Source: Ctena decussata (Eukaryota; Mollusca; Bivalvia; Lucinida; Lucinidae). From it: a stretch of DNA of 64,000 nucleotides. The position numbers were made by a program, and so were the translations under genes. Every line of letters begins with the position of its first letter. The first letter of the stretch is position 1. Of this stretch, positions 11,507-22,424 are shown one piece after another. The notes beneath the pieces were generated by a model, which worked only from the letters and a program-made list of their open reading frames with translations, did not search any database and was not told the origin of the DNA. The DNA is taken from the NCBI GenBank assembly GCA_963989385.1, contig OZ022505.1, positions 60,143,737 to 60,207,736 of the forward strand, written 5' to 3'.

Positions 11507-11878
11507 GGTTATTAAACTTTTTTCGTGCTCAACTCAGCTGAGCATGAATTTTTATCTGCTAATAAAAAGCAAATTACTGATACGTACATTTGTTTTCTTG
11601 ATCAGTATGTTATTTTCTCTGCTTATGAATATGAAAATGCTAACAATAGTTGGCATTTTCATATTAATCAGCATAGAAAATTTCATGAAATTTTATCTGC
11701 GAATAAAAATCAAATTACTGATACGTACATTTGTTTTGTTGCTCAGTTTTGCTAAGTATGTTATTTTCTCTGCTTATGAATATACAAATGCCAACAATAG
11801 TTGGCATTTTCATATTAATCAGCATAGAAAATTTCATGCTCAGCTGAGTTGAGCATGAAAAAAGTTTTATAACCTCGG
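11507..11878. mobile_element. Short inverted-repeat element with internal duplication (element C)
   Basis: Left end CGAGGTTATTAAACTTTTTT followed by GTGCTCAACTCAGCTGAGC; the right end is the matching reverse complement (GCTCAGCTGAGTTGAGC, then AAAAGTTTTATAACCTCG). The interior is a ~150 bp unit present twice (ATACGTACATTTGTTTT at about 11580 and 11720; CAATAGTTGGCATTTTCATA at 11646 and 11793). It splits a family-A unit. The overlapping short frames here have no gene-like character. Confidence 0.8.
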
Positions 11879-12260
11879 AGCCAGGTCATGAGACCAACAA
11901 GGCGGCAAGACCCATATATGACTAAAAGCTTTAAATCTTCTCCAGAACTAATTTACCAATGATCTTGAAACAAAGCTTTTAAATCTTCTCCAGGACCAAT
12001 TTACCAATGACCTTGAAACTTGGTATGAAGGATCGAGTATTTGAGTACTACCAATAAGTTCAAATGGTGAACTTTAGTTGACCTTGACCTTTCTTACGGC
12101 GAGGTCAAGAATGGGAAAATGCTTGAACATAAGACTTCATGGAAAGTTTGATTTTTTGGGCTCAAGATTGTTCACATTTTGGGTTGATCTTGACACTATT
12201 CACGGCCAGGTCAGTTGTGCTTTTTTGTGCTTTTATATGGGAAAATGCTTAAATATGAGA

Positions 12261-12463
12261 CAGAGCTCTAGATAAGAGGGGTATCTGATGATAATTGAGG
12301 GATAATTTTTTTTATTTCTCATTGAAACCATATGTTGTGACCCCTCATCTGAAACGTCTCGTCGAGACGGTTCAGATAAGGGGTCACAACATAATGTTTT
12401 TATGCAGAAATAACAAAATTAATCCTAATTATCACTAAATACTTCCTCTTATCTAGAGCTCTG
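12261..12463. mobile_element. Palindromic MITE, family M2, copy 1
   Basis: Termini CAGAGCTCTAGATAAGAG and CTCTTATCTAGAGCTCTG. A central hairpin is built on TGTTGTGACCCCTCATCTG and its complement, around CGTCTCGTCGAGACG. A second copy lies at 35539-35741. CAGAG-type termini fit hAT MITEs. No target duplication is clear at this copy. Confidence 0.85.
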
Positions 12464-13366
12464 GTAAGAGGTTATGGAACATGTTGCAGATTTGGTGCAA
12501 TGTTTCATAAATACAGTCAAACAATTGAGTACATGAACGTTCTTAGCAAGGAAGTGTCTCCTGCCAGCCGGCTTTCTTTAGACCTAAAAAAAGTCTTCTG
12601 CATACACTATCCTTGTTCCCATAATCATTCCCATAATGAGGTTTCATTTTAATTACCATTAAACTGTTTGATTTTATATGAAGTCTGTTTTGTATACAAG
12701 TAGGTGTGAAAAGCGCCCTTTGATCTTAAATCTTCAATGTGCCATCAGTTAGTCAACTGACTGTGAAGAAACTGTGTGTTGAATGTCCATGCCTGGATCC
12801 AGGGGAGTTGGCCTAGGAGCTTCAGCCCCGCCACCTAGGCCTGGTTAGAATAAAATATATGTTTTGACATCTCATTAGAATCGCCTCGATAATGCGATTC
12901 TAATGAGATATCACAACAGATATTTCAAGCCGAAAATTATATAAAAAGATTATCATCAAATTGATCCCTAAGTATGTCACCTTCCAGTCCCACTAGTTAA
13001 CCAGAGCAACACTAGTACGTGGTTGTCTGGATCCGAGTCTTATGTCAATGTAATTTCTACCCAATCCAGAAGAAGAACTTCTTCAGACCAGAAGTGATGA
13101 TTGTACAGACACTTTACAAACAGAGCAGAATAATAAATGTAATGAGTCTGATATTGAGTGCAACCAAATGCAAGACTAGCAATGAGCTATTTCAACTATT
13201 TCACCAACAGTCAAACCCAGAATAGTAGGACCTACTTATCAGCTTTTTGGGGAAAGTTTCTACAAGCTAACCACCACTGTCATTGAATACACTAACAAAC
13301 ATTGTAAGAAGACAATAAAGCATGCCTGATGGTAGTTTGAGTTTAACAAGGGCTGGTTCAATAAAA
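12464..13366. other. Spacer with one small palindrome at 12859-12922
   Basis: The start (to about 12560) still belongs to element A1. At 12859-12922 is a hairpin, CATCTCATTAGAATCGC against GCGATTCTAATGAGAT, flanked by TGTTTTGA and TCACAACA. Its layout matches the core of family M2. The rest, 12560-12855 and 12925-13360, shows no gene or clear repeat. Confidence 0.5.
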
Positions 13367-13607
13367 TGAGCTGCGACACGAGAAAACAAACAAAGTGGTT
13401 GTGCGCCCAGCGCAGACTCGGATAAGCCTAGGCATCGGCCAAGTCTGATCAAGCTTCTTTGCTCAGCGCTTAAAGGGTAGCTAAGGGTCCAAGCTACCTC
13501 CATGTTGACAGCAGCGAAGACTCTGATCAGGCAAGGCGGATGCCCAGGCTGATCTGAGTCTGCGCTGGCGCACAACCACTTTGTGTGTTTTGTCGTGTCG
13601 CGGCTCA
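13367..13607. mobile_element. Palindromic MITE, family M1, copy 2
   Basis: TGAGCTGCGACACGAG at the left, TCGTGTCGCGGCTCA at the right, and the same inner motifs as the other M1 copies. AT-rich flanks (AAAA on the left, AATGG on the right) fit insertion into an A/T target. The frame across it on the minus strand is not a gene. Confidence 0.85.
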
Positions 13608-13679
13608 AATGGTTAATATGGGCCAAGTGAAATGAGATCAACCGCAGTGTCCTGATAAGAGTCCTAAATATTATTCAAA

Positions 13680-14745
13680 ACCAAAAACATTGCCAAAGAT
13701 ATGACAGTGTCACTGAACTGTGAAATTAGGTTACAGTGACCTCTAAGTGATATGGGATCAATGACTGTATCTGAATATACCATCATACCAAGTATGATAT
13801 AAGTCCATGAAACAGTGGACCCTAAATATAAGTGACTGGCCCTTATTTATTTTACAAAGACATTATCTTAAGCTTTTATGACATACATCAAATAGTCTTC
13901 AAGATGAGGTAAAAACAACTTGATAGTGAAATTTAGATCACTGTAACCTACATTCATTTTCAGGTCAAATAATGACTTATATACTGACTTATTATCCAAG
14001 GCTATTATGTTCACACAGCAAAAAACCCTTCAAGGTATAAGGAAAAACCACTTGACCAAAAGTTACTGTCCTTAACTTATTTTGTGATACATGTCGAACA
14101 TTGTGTCATGCTGACTCAATTTAACCCGAGTTATAATATTCATACATTAAACAGTCTTCAAGGTTTAAATTCATGAAGTATTGGTCACTATGACCTAATT
14201 TAATTTGGGGTCAAAACCATTTTTTGTTGCTCCTCACAAGATATCACAACATAATGAGCCACGACACGACAATACCAATAATGTGGTTGTGCGTACAGCG
14301 CAGACTGAGATCAGCCTGGGCATCCGCCCAATCTGATCAGTCTTCACTGTCTGCATGGAGGTAGCATAGCCCCTTAGCTACCCTTTAAGCGCTTAGCGAA
14401 GAGTCTGAGCAGATGCCTAGGCTAATTTAAGTCTGCGCTGGGCGCACAACCACATTATTGGTTTTGTCGTGTCGAGGCTCAGTATACTTTTAGAAAAAAA
14501 AAAGAAAAAATATTGTTGAATTCTCCTGAAATACTCTTTATATCTTGAACTCTGTCTGTATCATAAAAATTGGTCTTAGTGACCTACTTTTATTTTGAGG
14601 TCAAACATTAGTTATACTCATTCAGTAACGCAAGCAATCATAGTCATTCATTATATAGTCTTGAAGGTATAAGCAGAATCACGGGACCATGAAATATAGG
14701 TCACTGTGGCTTGCTTTAATTTTGAGGTAAACTCATACCCAGCAG
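13680..14745. repeat. Degenerate ~130 bp tandem array
   Basis: Related phrases recur: CTTCAAGGTATAAGG or CTTGAAGGTATAAGC at about 13892, 14026, 14156 and 14662, each followed by a GGTCACTGTGACCTA-type block and GAGGTCAAA. Spacing is about 122-134 bp where uninterrupted. An M1 MITE at 14255-14481 is inserted in it. Identity is low and there is no gene. Confidence 0.55.
14255..14481. mobile_element. Palindromic MITE, family M1, copy 3
   Basis: TGAGCCACGACACGAC at the left and GTCGTGTCGAGGCTCA at the right, with GTGGTTGTGCG and CGCACAACCAC inside. Slightly shorter than the other copies. Confidence 0.85.
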
Positions 14746-14747
14746 GC

Positions 14748-14845
14748 ACACAACGTCAAAATGACGCCATACTGACGTCAATGCGATGTCATTACGTCGC
14801 ATCGACGTCAGTACGACGTCATTTCAACGTCATGTGTCTGCTGGG
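14748..14845. mobile_element. Palindromic MITE built of ACGTC motifs, TA-flanked
   Basis: Termini CCCAGCAGGCACA and TGTGTCTGCTGGG, bounded by TA on both sides (14746-14747 and 14846-14847). The interior is successive (T)GACGTC or ACGTC motifs in palindromic order, including a perfect TGACGTCA octamer. A related longer copy lies at 63111-63257. TA duplication suggests a Tc1/mariner-mobilised MITE. Confidence 0.8.
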
Positions 14846-14866
14846 TAGGGTTTTTACTGCCTCATT

Positions 14867-15115
14867 ATCCCAGGCAGTTAGAACTATGTTTAATGTGGGT
14901 ATACATATTCTTATACCGGGAACAACTGCGTTTTTGACAGTAAAGTCTAGGTTAGAGTAATTAGCCTACTCTACTTTTTTCAGAAACTTTGATAAGAATG
15001 TTTGTCTCTTCTTCAGTCTGTAAAACCTCTTCAAAATATTGCAAAATTTCATTTCAAGACTTCATCCCATACTGTATAACATGAACTTAACTCCAAACCG
15101 GAGCTTCCAACCACA
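14867..15115 (+). repeat. Dispersed repeat R1, copy 1
   Basis: Matches the minus strand of 61655-61895. Shared phrases include CAGGCAGTTAGAAC, TATACATATTCTTAT, ATTAGCCTACTCT, GTTTGTCTCTTCTTC, TCAAGACTTCATCCC and AACTCCAAACCGGAGC. No coding capacity; class unknown. Confidence 0.7.
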
Positions 15116-15184
15116 ACCAGTTAATAACATCATCAAATTATTGCACCATCCATTCGCTCTTTTCATTAGAATTAAGAAATAGAT

Positions 15185-15340
15185 CAGCTCTAGCATTGAA
15201 TTGTTGAGTAATAATTCACTGTTTGGAGGTCAGTTGTAAAGAAGATCATATCACGAGCGCGTAGCGCGAGTGATATATCTATTTACAACTGACCGACAAA
15301 CAGTGAATTACTACTCAACAATTCAATGCTAAAGCTGAAC
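15185..15340. repeat. Foldback palindrome
   Basis: AGCTCTAGCATTGAATTGTT returns as AACAATTCAATGCTAAAGCT, and AATTCACTGTTTGG as CAAACAGTGAATT. The centre is CACGAGCGCGTAGCGCGAGTG. Adjacent to, and possibly split by, the TA-flanked element that starts at 15343. Confidence 0.75.
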
Positions 15341-15342
15341 TA

Positions 15343-16718
15343 CAGTGAACTCGACAGTATCGAATCATCGACAGTATCGGATCACTCATTAGTTATCACC
15401 CATTTTTCTCACAAATGAAGCAAACATTTTCACCATTATATTACAGTCATCAAGTTAGACCAATGACAAAGTGCAGGGTGAAAAATTCAATTGAAATGTG
15501 CGGCTGTGAAACAAATCAGAATTGTTGAAAAGCTTGGCCCCTCTTCATCGGCGCTTGCATTTTGTCTGTTGCTTGTTACTCCCAAAATAGATTTCGGTTG
15601 TTTACACAATTTTATCATTTGGCGATTGAAACCAATTCTGCTTTGTAATATGTTCTGGCATCCTTAAAATTGTTTGCAGTCATTATTTTTGTGACATCCC
15701 TATATTTGATAAAATTAAAGGCTTGAAAAGTTGGGCACCCATGTGCGACAGTAACGGATCATTATATAATTTGAGCTGAAATGCAGGCATTAGCTGGAAA
15801 ACATTATGTCGGATGCATGGTCTGATGCTGAAAGCAAGTCATATATCAACTACCTGAGTGGCTGCTATGAAGATCGGTATAAAAATAACACAACATCCTT
15901 TTTGTAAAATACCCCTCATCCCACGCCCCACACACTAGCGTCTGATATTGAAGGTTATGCGAAGCACAACTAAGCTTCCGCTAAACATTCGAGATCAGCT
16001 CGCATGTGTGTGAACCCATAAATGACTGGCTTTCATCAAATGGGCATTTGTACACTGTGTAGACTCAGATTAATGCAGCAGAACTCGCTGAAAGACCATA
16101 TAGTATTTATACACGGTTTGCATTGAAATATCAATGTTAAAGCGGCAAATTACCGTAAATTTGTTGATCCTGATCGAACACTACGGTCTTTTCAGGGCGT
16201 ATTGTTTGCAAAGTCAGATTATGGTCTTTACTGTTTGAGTAGTTCCGTGTTAAAGAGGTGCAGGGGATTACTGAGTTAAGAATTATTGACATGCTTGTAC
16301 ATTTGTTCACAGTCAACTGTTATCTAACAGACATAACCGTTGCTTGTGAAAGACCACGTGAAAAATACCGTTGAAAGGCCGTAAATGTTTCCTCTGAGAG
16401 TTTAATAGGTCAAACTGTTTATGTAGCCAAATTATTGAAGCTAAGAAGGTTGGCAAATCCCCTCGGAGGAACTCTCCTATAAAATAACATCATATGATCC
16501 GATACTGTCGCAACTGATTCGTTACTGTCGTAAGACCCTCCTGTAAGTCGGGATAAGTTATCTGCCCTTAAAGGAATAAATTTGTTAAATATTTTGACAT
16601 GGATAGATAGAAGGGATATTTTGCAATTGTTTTGTGTAACAACATACATTATTTTAGCATTCATATACAACAAAACAGGAATTTTAGTGAACTTGATCCG
16701 ATACTGTCGAGTTCACTG
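15343..16718. mobile_element. Tc1/mariner-like non-autonomous element, 1.38 kb
   Basis: Terminal inverted repeats CAGTGAACTCGACAGTATCG and its complement at 16699-16718, flanked by TA (15341-15342 and 16719-16720). A CAGT start plus TA duplication is the hallmark of Tc1/mariner/pogo elements. The sub-terminal motif CGACAGTATCGGATCA recurs internally at about 15367, 15756 (diverged), 16494 and 16514 (diverged, inverted). No transposase frame is recognisable, so it would be mobilised in trans. Confidence 0.8.
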
Positions 16719-16720
16719 TA

Positions 16721-17738
16721 TTTCGATTCTAACACTTAAAAAAGCCAAAAAAAACTAGTCTTTTCATTCAAACTCTCCCAACTTTTCTTCCAGCGCGTTC
16801 ATGCTCCCGCCAATATTATTAACTGTATCTAAGACAAACGTACGTTTTTATGGCGAATTTAGAAAGAAAAAAGGACGTTACACCGTCTAACGTCCCAAAA
16901 CGTAACAAAATTACGTCAGTAGTTGCAGTGACGTCAGCAATTAGACTCACGCGCTCCGAGACAGTGAATTGTTGCAGAATAAAAAACGGTAACTTTCCAT
17001 TGCTTCTATAGGCGCACTGTGTTAGAAGACACCATAATTGCAGTTGTAGCTATTTTGTACTCTAATGTAAACGAGAGTTTAGCTGTTCAAAATAAATCAT
17101 CATGAGTGGATGTACGGTCACAGTCCGACTATGTTTAACAAAGAAAATTTGCCATGGTTGGCCGTTAATACGGGGAAAGTTTATTTGTCCAGGTAACTTT
17201 GTCGAATAAAGTTTCATTGCCAAAATTTATTTGAAAACTTCTATGCCACATTTTTATTTAACACTGAATAATTTGCTCCGTGTGGATGCAAAATATTTGG
17301 CAAACTTTCTTTGTCACAGTTTCTATGACAAAGAAACTTTGGTCGTGTGAACGAAGTTTAACACTTCTTCCTAAACAAGGCTTGTCGGAACCTGAATTAT
17401 AGGGTGACTAAGTGCATTATTTCTAAATATGTTTGGTCCGAATGTCTTTTTTTTTTTTTTGTATGATCGATTTCCAAAGGAAAATCATTTGTTATAAAAA
17501 TAACGGGTATACAAATGTAAAACAACAGACTGCATGCATAGTGGTCTGACAACTTTGCTGCCTCATTAATTCATGTTGGGCCTGAGATTAATGGCCCTAT
17601 GGCCTCAAAGCTTTCTTCGAAATTATTTGAGTAGTTTGTGAGCCTGATAATCTGTCTTTGGTCTTGTCCGTCGGGGTACATCTGTTAAACCTTTTTATCT
17701 GCTCCAGCCGTTTAATGTTGTTCTAGCTAGCTGTTCAC
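16721..17738. other. Spacer, no gene
   Basis: Mostly unrecognised. Near 17029-17097 lies CATAATTGCAGTTGTAGCTA followed by TTTTGTACTCTAATG and AACGAGAGTTTAGCTG, a ~65 bp sequence that recurs near 943-1000 and on the minus strand near 61430-61490. At 17160-17340 several TTTGTC/GACAAAG-type short inverted words appear. A T11 run sits near 17450. Confidence 0.4.
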
Positions 17739-18151
17739 TAGGGCTGGGACGGGTAGAGATTATGTACCAGGGTACCCGAGTCCCTATTATCCGCGGGTAC
17801 CCGTTACCATAACATTTTGAGCAAGTCCACAATTAGAAAATTTACGTGTAGCTCAAATAATAAGTAAGGTATATGCCATTTGCTTATGTTTGAATGGGAC
17901 GGGCACGAAAAAATAGAAATTTCCCTGTTATTATATACAAAAACTGTTTGGCAGTCGGTTTGGCAGTTATGATGGCAACTTATACAAAACAAGTCACACA
18001 AAACTTTGCTCTATTTGCTTGGAATTCTATTAAAGAAGAAACTCATAAATTACAGAGTAACTAACCTCCGGGTAACGGGTAGTAAATATGTACCCAGGTA
18101 ATTGGTCTACCCGACTCGGACTCGGGTACCCGGGTACTCGTCCCAGCCCTA
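17739..18151. mobile_element. hAT-like MITE, 0.4 kb
   Basis: Ends TAGGGCTGGGACGGGTA and TACTCGTCCCAGCCCTA, with GGGTACCC-rich sub-terminal segments. The direct repeat ctgttcac flanks it at 17731-17738 and 18153-18160 (one extra base on the right). TAGGGCTGGGA termini and an 8-bp duplication are typical of hAT MITEs. No transposase. Confidence 0.85.
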
Positions 18152-18471
18152 ACTGTTCACTGCTCATTCTGTTTCATCATAGTATTTAATTCTGATTTAT
18201 GTTGGTTGTTTTAATCTGTTGGTGGGCAAGAAGCTCTTCACACCGACCAAATTTTTATTTATGAGCTGCTACAGAATCAAGTTTAAATCTCCAGAAATTT
18301 ATCACTGAAAGCTCCCAATGCGTTGCTTCTGATGTGGTTTCTTGCTATAATAAGTGTCATTGTACACGTATGTCGCTTTTGGATTGACTTTTTATACATT
18401 ATTTACAATAGCCTCGCAGCAATATGCCTGGAAAGAGCTGTCCTCTTGACTTTTCAAAGAGCTCGTCTTGT

Positions 18472-19731
18472 TAGCTTGCCTGAACGAGTTCAGGAAACCC
18501 CGGTGTCAGCGTCCGCGTCCATGTCGGGGTCCGGATGTTTTTGGTTTATAAAGTTTATTTAAAGACCCCCCCACCCCCTCGAGGGATTTCCTTGATTCTT
18601 TCACAGAGGCTAGATAATGGTCTAACGTTTTACACAGTACCATCCTCTTCCCCTTAATGACATGGAGGTCAAGGTCATGGACTTAGAAATTTCATGTTAA
18701 AATATGAGATGTTCTTGATTAAAGTTTTTGAAAGAATATATCTCCAGATGGATTTGGTTGGTACTCACACTGATGTTTGTTAATGATCTATAGTTTTACA
18801 CACACACACACACTCCCCTTGAGGTCAAGGTCATGGACTTAGAAATATCATGTTACAATATGAGATGTTCTTGATTAAAGTTTTTAAAAGAATATATCTC
18901 CTGCATCTCCTGAATCCACAGATGGATTTGGTTGGTACTCACACTGCTGGTTGTTAATGATCTATAGTTTTACCCCCGCCCCCTTCCCTTGATGTCAAGG
19001 TCATGGACTTAGAAATTTTATGTAAAAATAGGGGAGGTTCTTGGTTATTTTTTTTTAAGACTCGTATCTTCATAACCCTTCGATGAATTTACCTTATACC
19101 TATAGAGAATGGTCTAACAATTTATGCAGTACCACCCTCACCCCCTCTTTGGACTTAGGTCAAGGTCGTGGATAAAAAATAATATTAAAATTTGGCATAT
19201 TCTTGGTTATGTTTGAAGCTCCACGTCGTAACCCTTGGATGGAGTTACTCAAATCTTTCACAGATGTTAGATAATGGTCTTAACATTTTTTTCAATACTA
19301 CACCCTCCTCCAACCCCACTGTCCCTTGGTGACTGGGGTTAGGGTCATGGACACGGAGTTGTTTTGTAAGGGTCCTAAAGTCGCGGTGTTTTCGCAGGGT
19401 GTGAATGGATTCAGTTGATACAAATGTTCTTAGAGCTCTTTAAGACGCTGTCCAGTTTTTACACAGTAACAACGCTACTTCCCTTAGTGACCTGTAGATC
19501 AAGGTTAGCGACTTAAAAATTCTGTGGTAAAGTTTCCTGAAGATTTATAGCTTCACAGTGCCGGGTGGAAAACGGTAAAAGTGGACAGATGACAGATACC
19601 GCTTCAGAGGTTTCCTGGGTACAAACATCACCTTCCTAATTGATCTTGAAGGCCAATGTCGCATTCTTAAAACTTTGTGTTTATGATGGGCAAGCGCCAG
19701 TTCAGGCGAGCTATGCTGTCCGCTCTTGTTT
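18472..19731 (+). mobile_element. Hairpin-ended tandem-unit element D
   Basis: Left end CTTGTTAGCTTGCCTGAAC-gagTTCAGG forms a hairpin, followed by a GC-rich box (AGCGTCCGCGTCCATGTCGG). The tandem body has units of about 155-180 bp marked by AGGTCAAGGTCATGG at 18666 and 18822, with variants near 18992, 19157 and 19337. A CA dinucleotide run lies near 18798. The right end, AGTTCAGGCGAGCTATGC then GTCCGCTCTTGTT, matches the terminal pattern of family A but its hairpin is decayed. No protein is encoded. Confidence 0.65.
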
Positions 19732-19932
19732 TTCTTGTGTCTTCTTCTCCGGAGTCGAAGGATAAGCAGTTGACTGTCGTCGTCGTATGTCACCCGCCGT
19801 CAACACTTTCAAACAACATCTCAGCTGAAGCCAGTGGACCGATTGGACCCAAATTTCATCTTTAGAATTCTTGGGCTAGGGGATTAAAAGTTGTTGTTGT
19901 TTTGTTGTTGATGATGTTTTTCTTTCTTTTTT
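19732..19932 (+). repeat. Fragment of repeat family B
   Basis: Carries a GTCGTCGTATGTCACCCGCC box and GTGGACCGATTGGACCC followed by ATTTCATC and GGGCTAGGGGATT. The same text occurs at about 22605-22665 within the B region. GT-rich low-complexity sequence follows near 19887-19930. Confidence 0.55.
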
Positions 19933-22424
19933 GGTTCACCTGAGCCAGCGGCTCCGGTGGAGCTTATAGGATGGCAACTAAGGCTCCGTCGTCCGTCCGT
20001 CGTCCGTTCGTCCACAATTTCAAACGACTTCTCCTCTGAAACCGCTGGGCCAATTGTAACCAAATTTCATATATAGCCTCTAGGGGACTTAGGAACGAAA
20101 AATTGTTCAAACAGTCCTGGTCACATGACCAACATGGTCGCCACGCCCATATATGGTAAAAACCTATAAAAATCTTCTTCTCCAGAACCAATAGGCCGAT
20201 AAACTTGAAACTTGATATGTAGCATCGGGTACGCGAGTATTACCAAGATTGTTCAAATTATGACCTTGGGTTGACCATGACCTTTTTACGGCGAAGTTAA
20301 ATTTGCTTTCTGGTACTTTTAAATGTGAAAATGCTAGCACATAAGATTTCTTGGATACTGTTGAAGATGTTGACCTGAAAATTGATTATACATTCATCTT
20401 AATGAGTATATGAAAAGTTATGTGTACAAGAGGTCAAGGTCATTCTTTGACCTTTGACCCTGGTCTCTTATATTGGGACAATTTCACACATTTCCTCAAA
20501 AGCCACTTGGCCAATTGTGACCAAATTTCATGTAGAGACTCTAGGGGGCTAGGGAACGAAGATTTGTTCAAACGGTCTTAGTCACACGACCAACATGGCC
20601 GCCATGCCCATATATGGTAAAAACCTTAAAAAATCTTCTCCAACAGAACCAATAGGCCGATGGCCTTGAAACTTGGTATGTAGAATTGGGTACACGAGTA
20701 CTACCAAGATTTTCAAATTATGACCTTGGGTTGACCTTGACCTTTTTTACGGCAAGATCAGATTTGCTTTCTGGATCTTTTATATGAGAAAATGCTAGAA
20801 CATTTGATTTCTTGGAAACTGTTGAAGATTTTGACCTGAAAATTGATAAAAAGTCATCTTAATGAGTACATGAAAATTTATGCATACAAGAGGTCAAGGT
20901 CATTCTGTGACCTTTGACCCAGAACTCTCATATTGCGACAATATCACACATCTCCTCAAAGCCATAGGGCAAATTGTAAACAAATTTCATGTTGAGGCTC
21001 TCGGGGGGCAAGGAAACGAAAAATTGTTCAATCGGTCCTAGTCACATTATCAACATGGCCACCATTCCCATATACGAAAAACCGTTAAAAATATTCTTCT
21101 CCAGAACCAATAGGCCAATGGCCTTGAAACTTGGTATGTAGCATCGGATACGCAAGTACTACCAAGATTGTTCATATTATGACCATGGGTTGATCTTGAC
21201 CTTTTTTACGGCAAGGTCAGTTTGCTTTCTGGTGCTTTTTGAATGGGAAAATGCTAGAAGATAATGATTTCATGAAAACTGTTGAAGATTTTGACCTGAA
21301 AATTGGTATATACTGTCATCTTAATAAGTACATAAAAATTTACACGTAAAAGAGGTCAAGGTCATTCTTTGACCCTGGTCTCTCATATTACCTCTCTTCA
21401 AAAGCCACATGGCAAGTTGTAACCAAGTTTCATGTAGAGGCTCTAGGGGGCAAGGGAACGAAAATTTGTTCAAACGGTCCTAGTCACATGTCCAACATGG
21501 CCGCCACGCCCATATATGATAAAAACCTTTAAACCTTTAAAAATCTTCTTCTCCAGAACCAATAGGCTGATGGCCTTGAAACTTGGTATGTAGCATCGCT
21601 TACTACCAAGATTGTTCAAATTATGACCTTGGGTTGATCTTGACCTTTTGTACAACAAGGTCAAATTTGCTTTCTGGTGCTTTTATATAGGAAAATGCTA
21701 GAACATAAGATTTCTTGGAAATTGTTGAAGATTTTGACCTGAAAATTGTTATATACAGTCGTCTTAATGAGTACAGGTATATGAAAATTAATATGTACAA
21801 GAGGTCAAGGTCATTCTTTGACCCTGGTCTCTCATATTGTGACCATTTCACACATCTCCTAAAAGACCACTGGGCCAATTGTAACCAAATTTCATACAGA
21901 GCCCTTAGGGGCTGAGGGAATTAAAATTTGTTCTAACAGTCACGGTCACCTGACCATTATGGCCGCCATGCCCATATATGGGAAAAACCTTTACAAATCT
22001 TCCTCTCAAGAACCAAATAATCGATGGCCTTGAAACTTGTTATGTAGCATCAAGTACTTCAGTACTATCAAGATTGTTCAAAGCTGACCTTGGGCTGACC
22101 TTGACCTTTCTTAAGGCAATGTCAAGTACGGGAAAATGCTAGAACATAAAGATTTCATGGCAAGGTTAGTTTGGCATGAAAGTGTTCGTCTTAGTTAGTA
22201 CATGGAAGATTTGCAGGTACAAGAGGTCAATGTCATTCTTTAACCTCTGACCCATGTCTCTCATATTTTGACATTTTAAGACTTCTGCTCAAATGCCACT
22301 GGGCTAATTGTAACCACATTTCATACACAGCCTCCAGGGGCTGAGGGAACAAAAAGCGGTCTAGGTCAGATGACATACATGGCCACCATACTCAGGTGAG
22401 CGATTCAGGGCCTCATGGCCCTCT
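19933..22424 (+). mobile_element. Hairpin-ended tandem-unit element A3
   Basis: Left end TTCACCTGAGCC-agc-GGCTCCGGTGGAGC hairpin, then CGTCGTCCGTCCGTCG. Five units of 421-462 bp are marked by AGAGGTCAAGGTCATTCT at about 20431, 20891, 21353, 21802 and 22223. Each also has a GGTTGACCTTGACC-type block, AACTTGGTATGTAGCATCG and CATGGCCGCCATGCCC. The right end is CAGGTGAGCGATTC with hairpin AGGGCC-tcat-GGCCCT and CTT. No gene; the frames listed across it are repeat artefacts. Confidence 0.8.

Larger units (their letters stand above)
7741..12560 (+). mobile_element. Outer hairpin-ended tandem-unit element A1, interrupted three times
   Basis: Starts with a decayed AACTCACCTGAGCC hairpin, followed by a CGTC/CTGTC-rich patch and the family phrase CCACAGGGCCAATTG. 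The family-A text breaks off at about 8089 and resumes at 10614 (TAGGTCGAATTTGC continues the expected unit), showing that element A2 is inserted in it. A second insertion lies at 11507-11878 and a third at 12261-12463. Family phrases such as AATGAGTACATGAAG and GTATGTAGCATCG persist up to about 12550. The right end is not recognisable. Confidence 0.65.

Noticed and set aside
13267..13641. 124 aa minus-strand frame
   Set aside because: It spans an M1 MITE palindrome and decayed repeat; same peptide fragments (SADSDQPGHPPCLIRVFA) appear wherever M1 copies occur.
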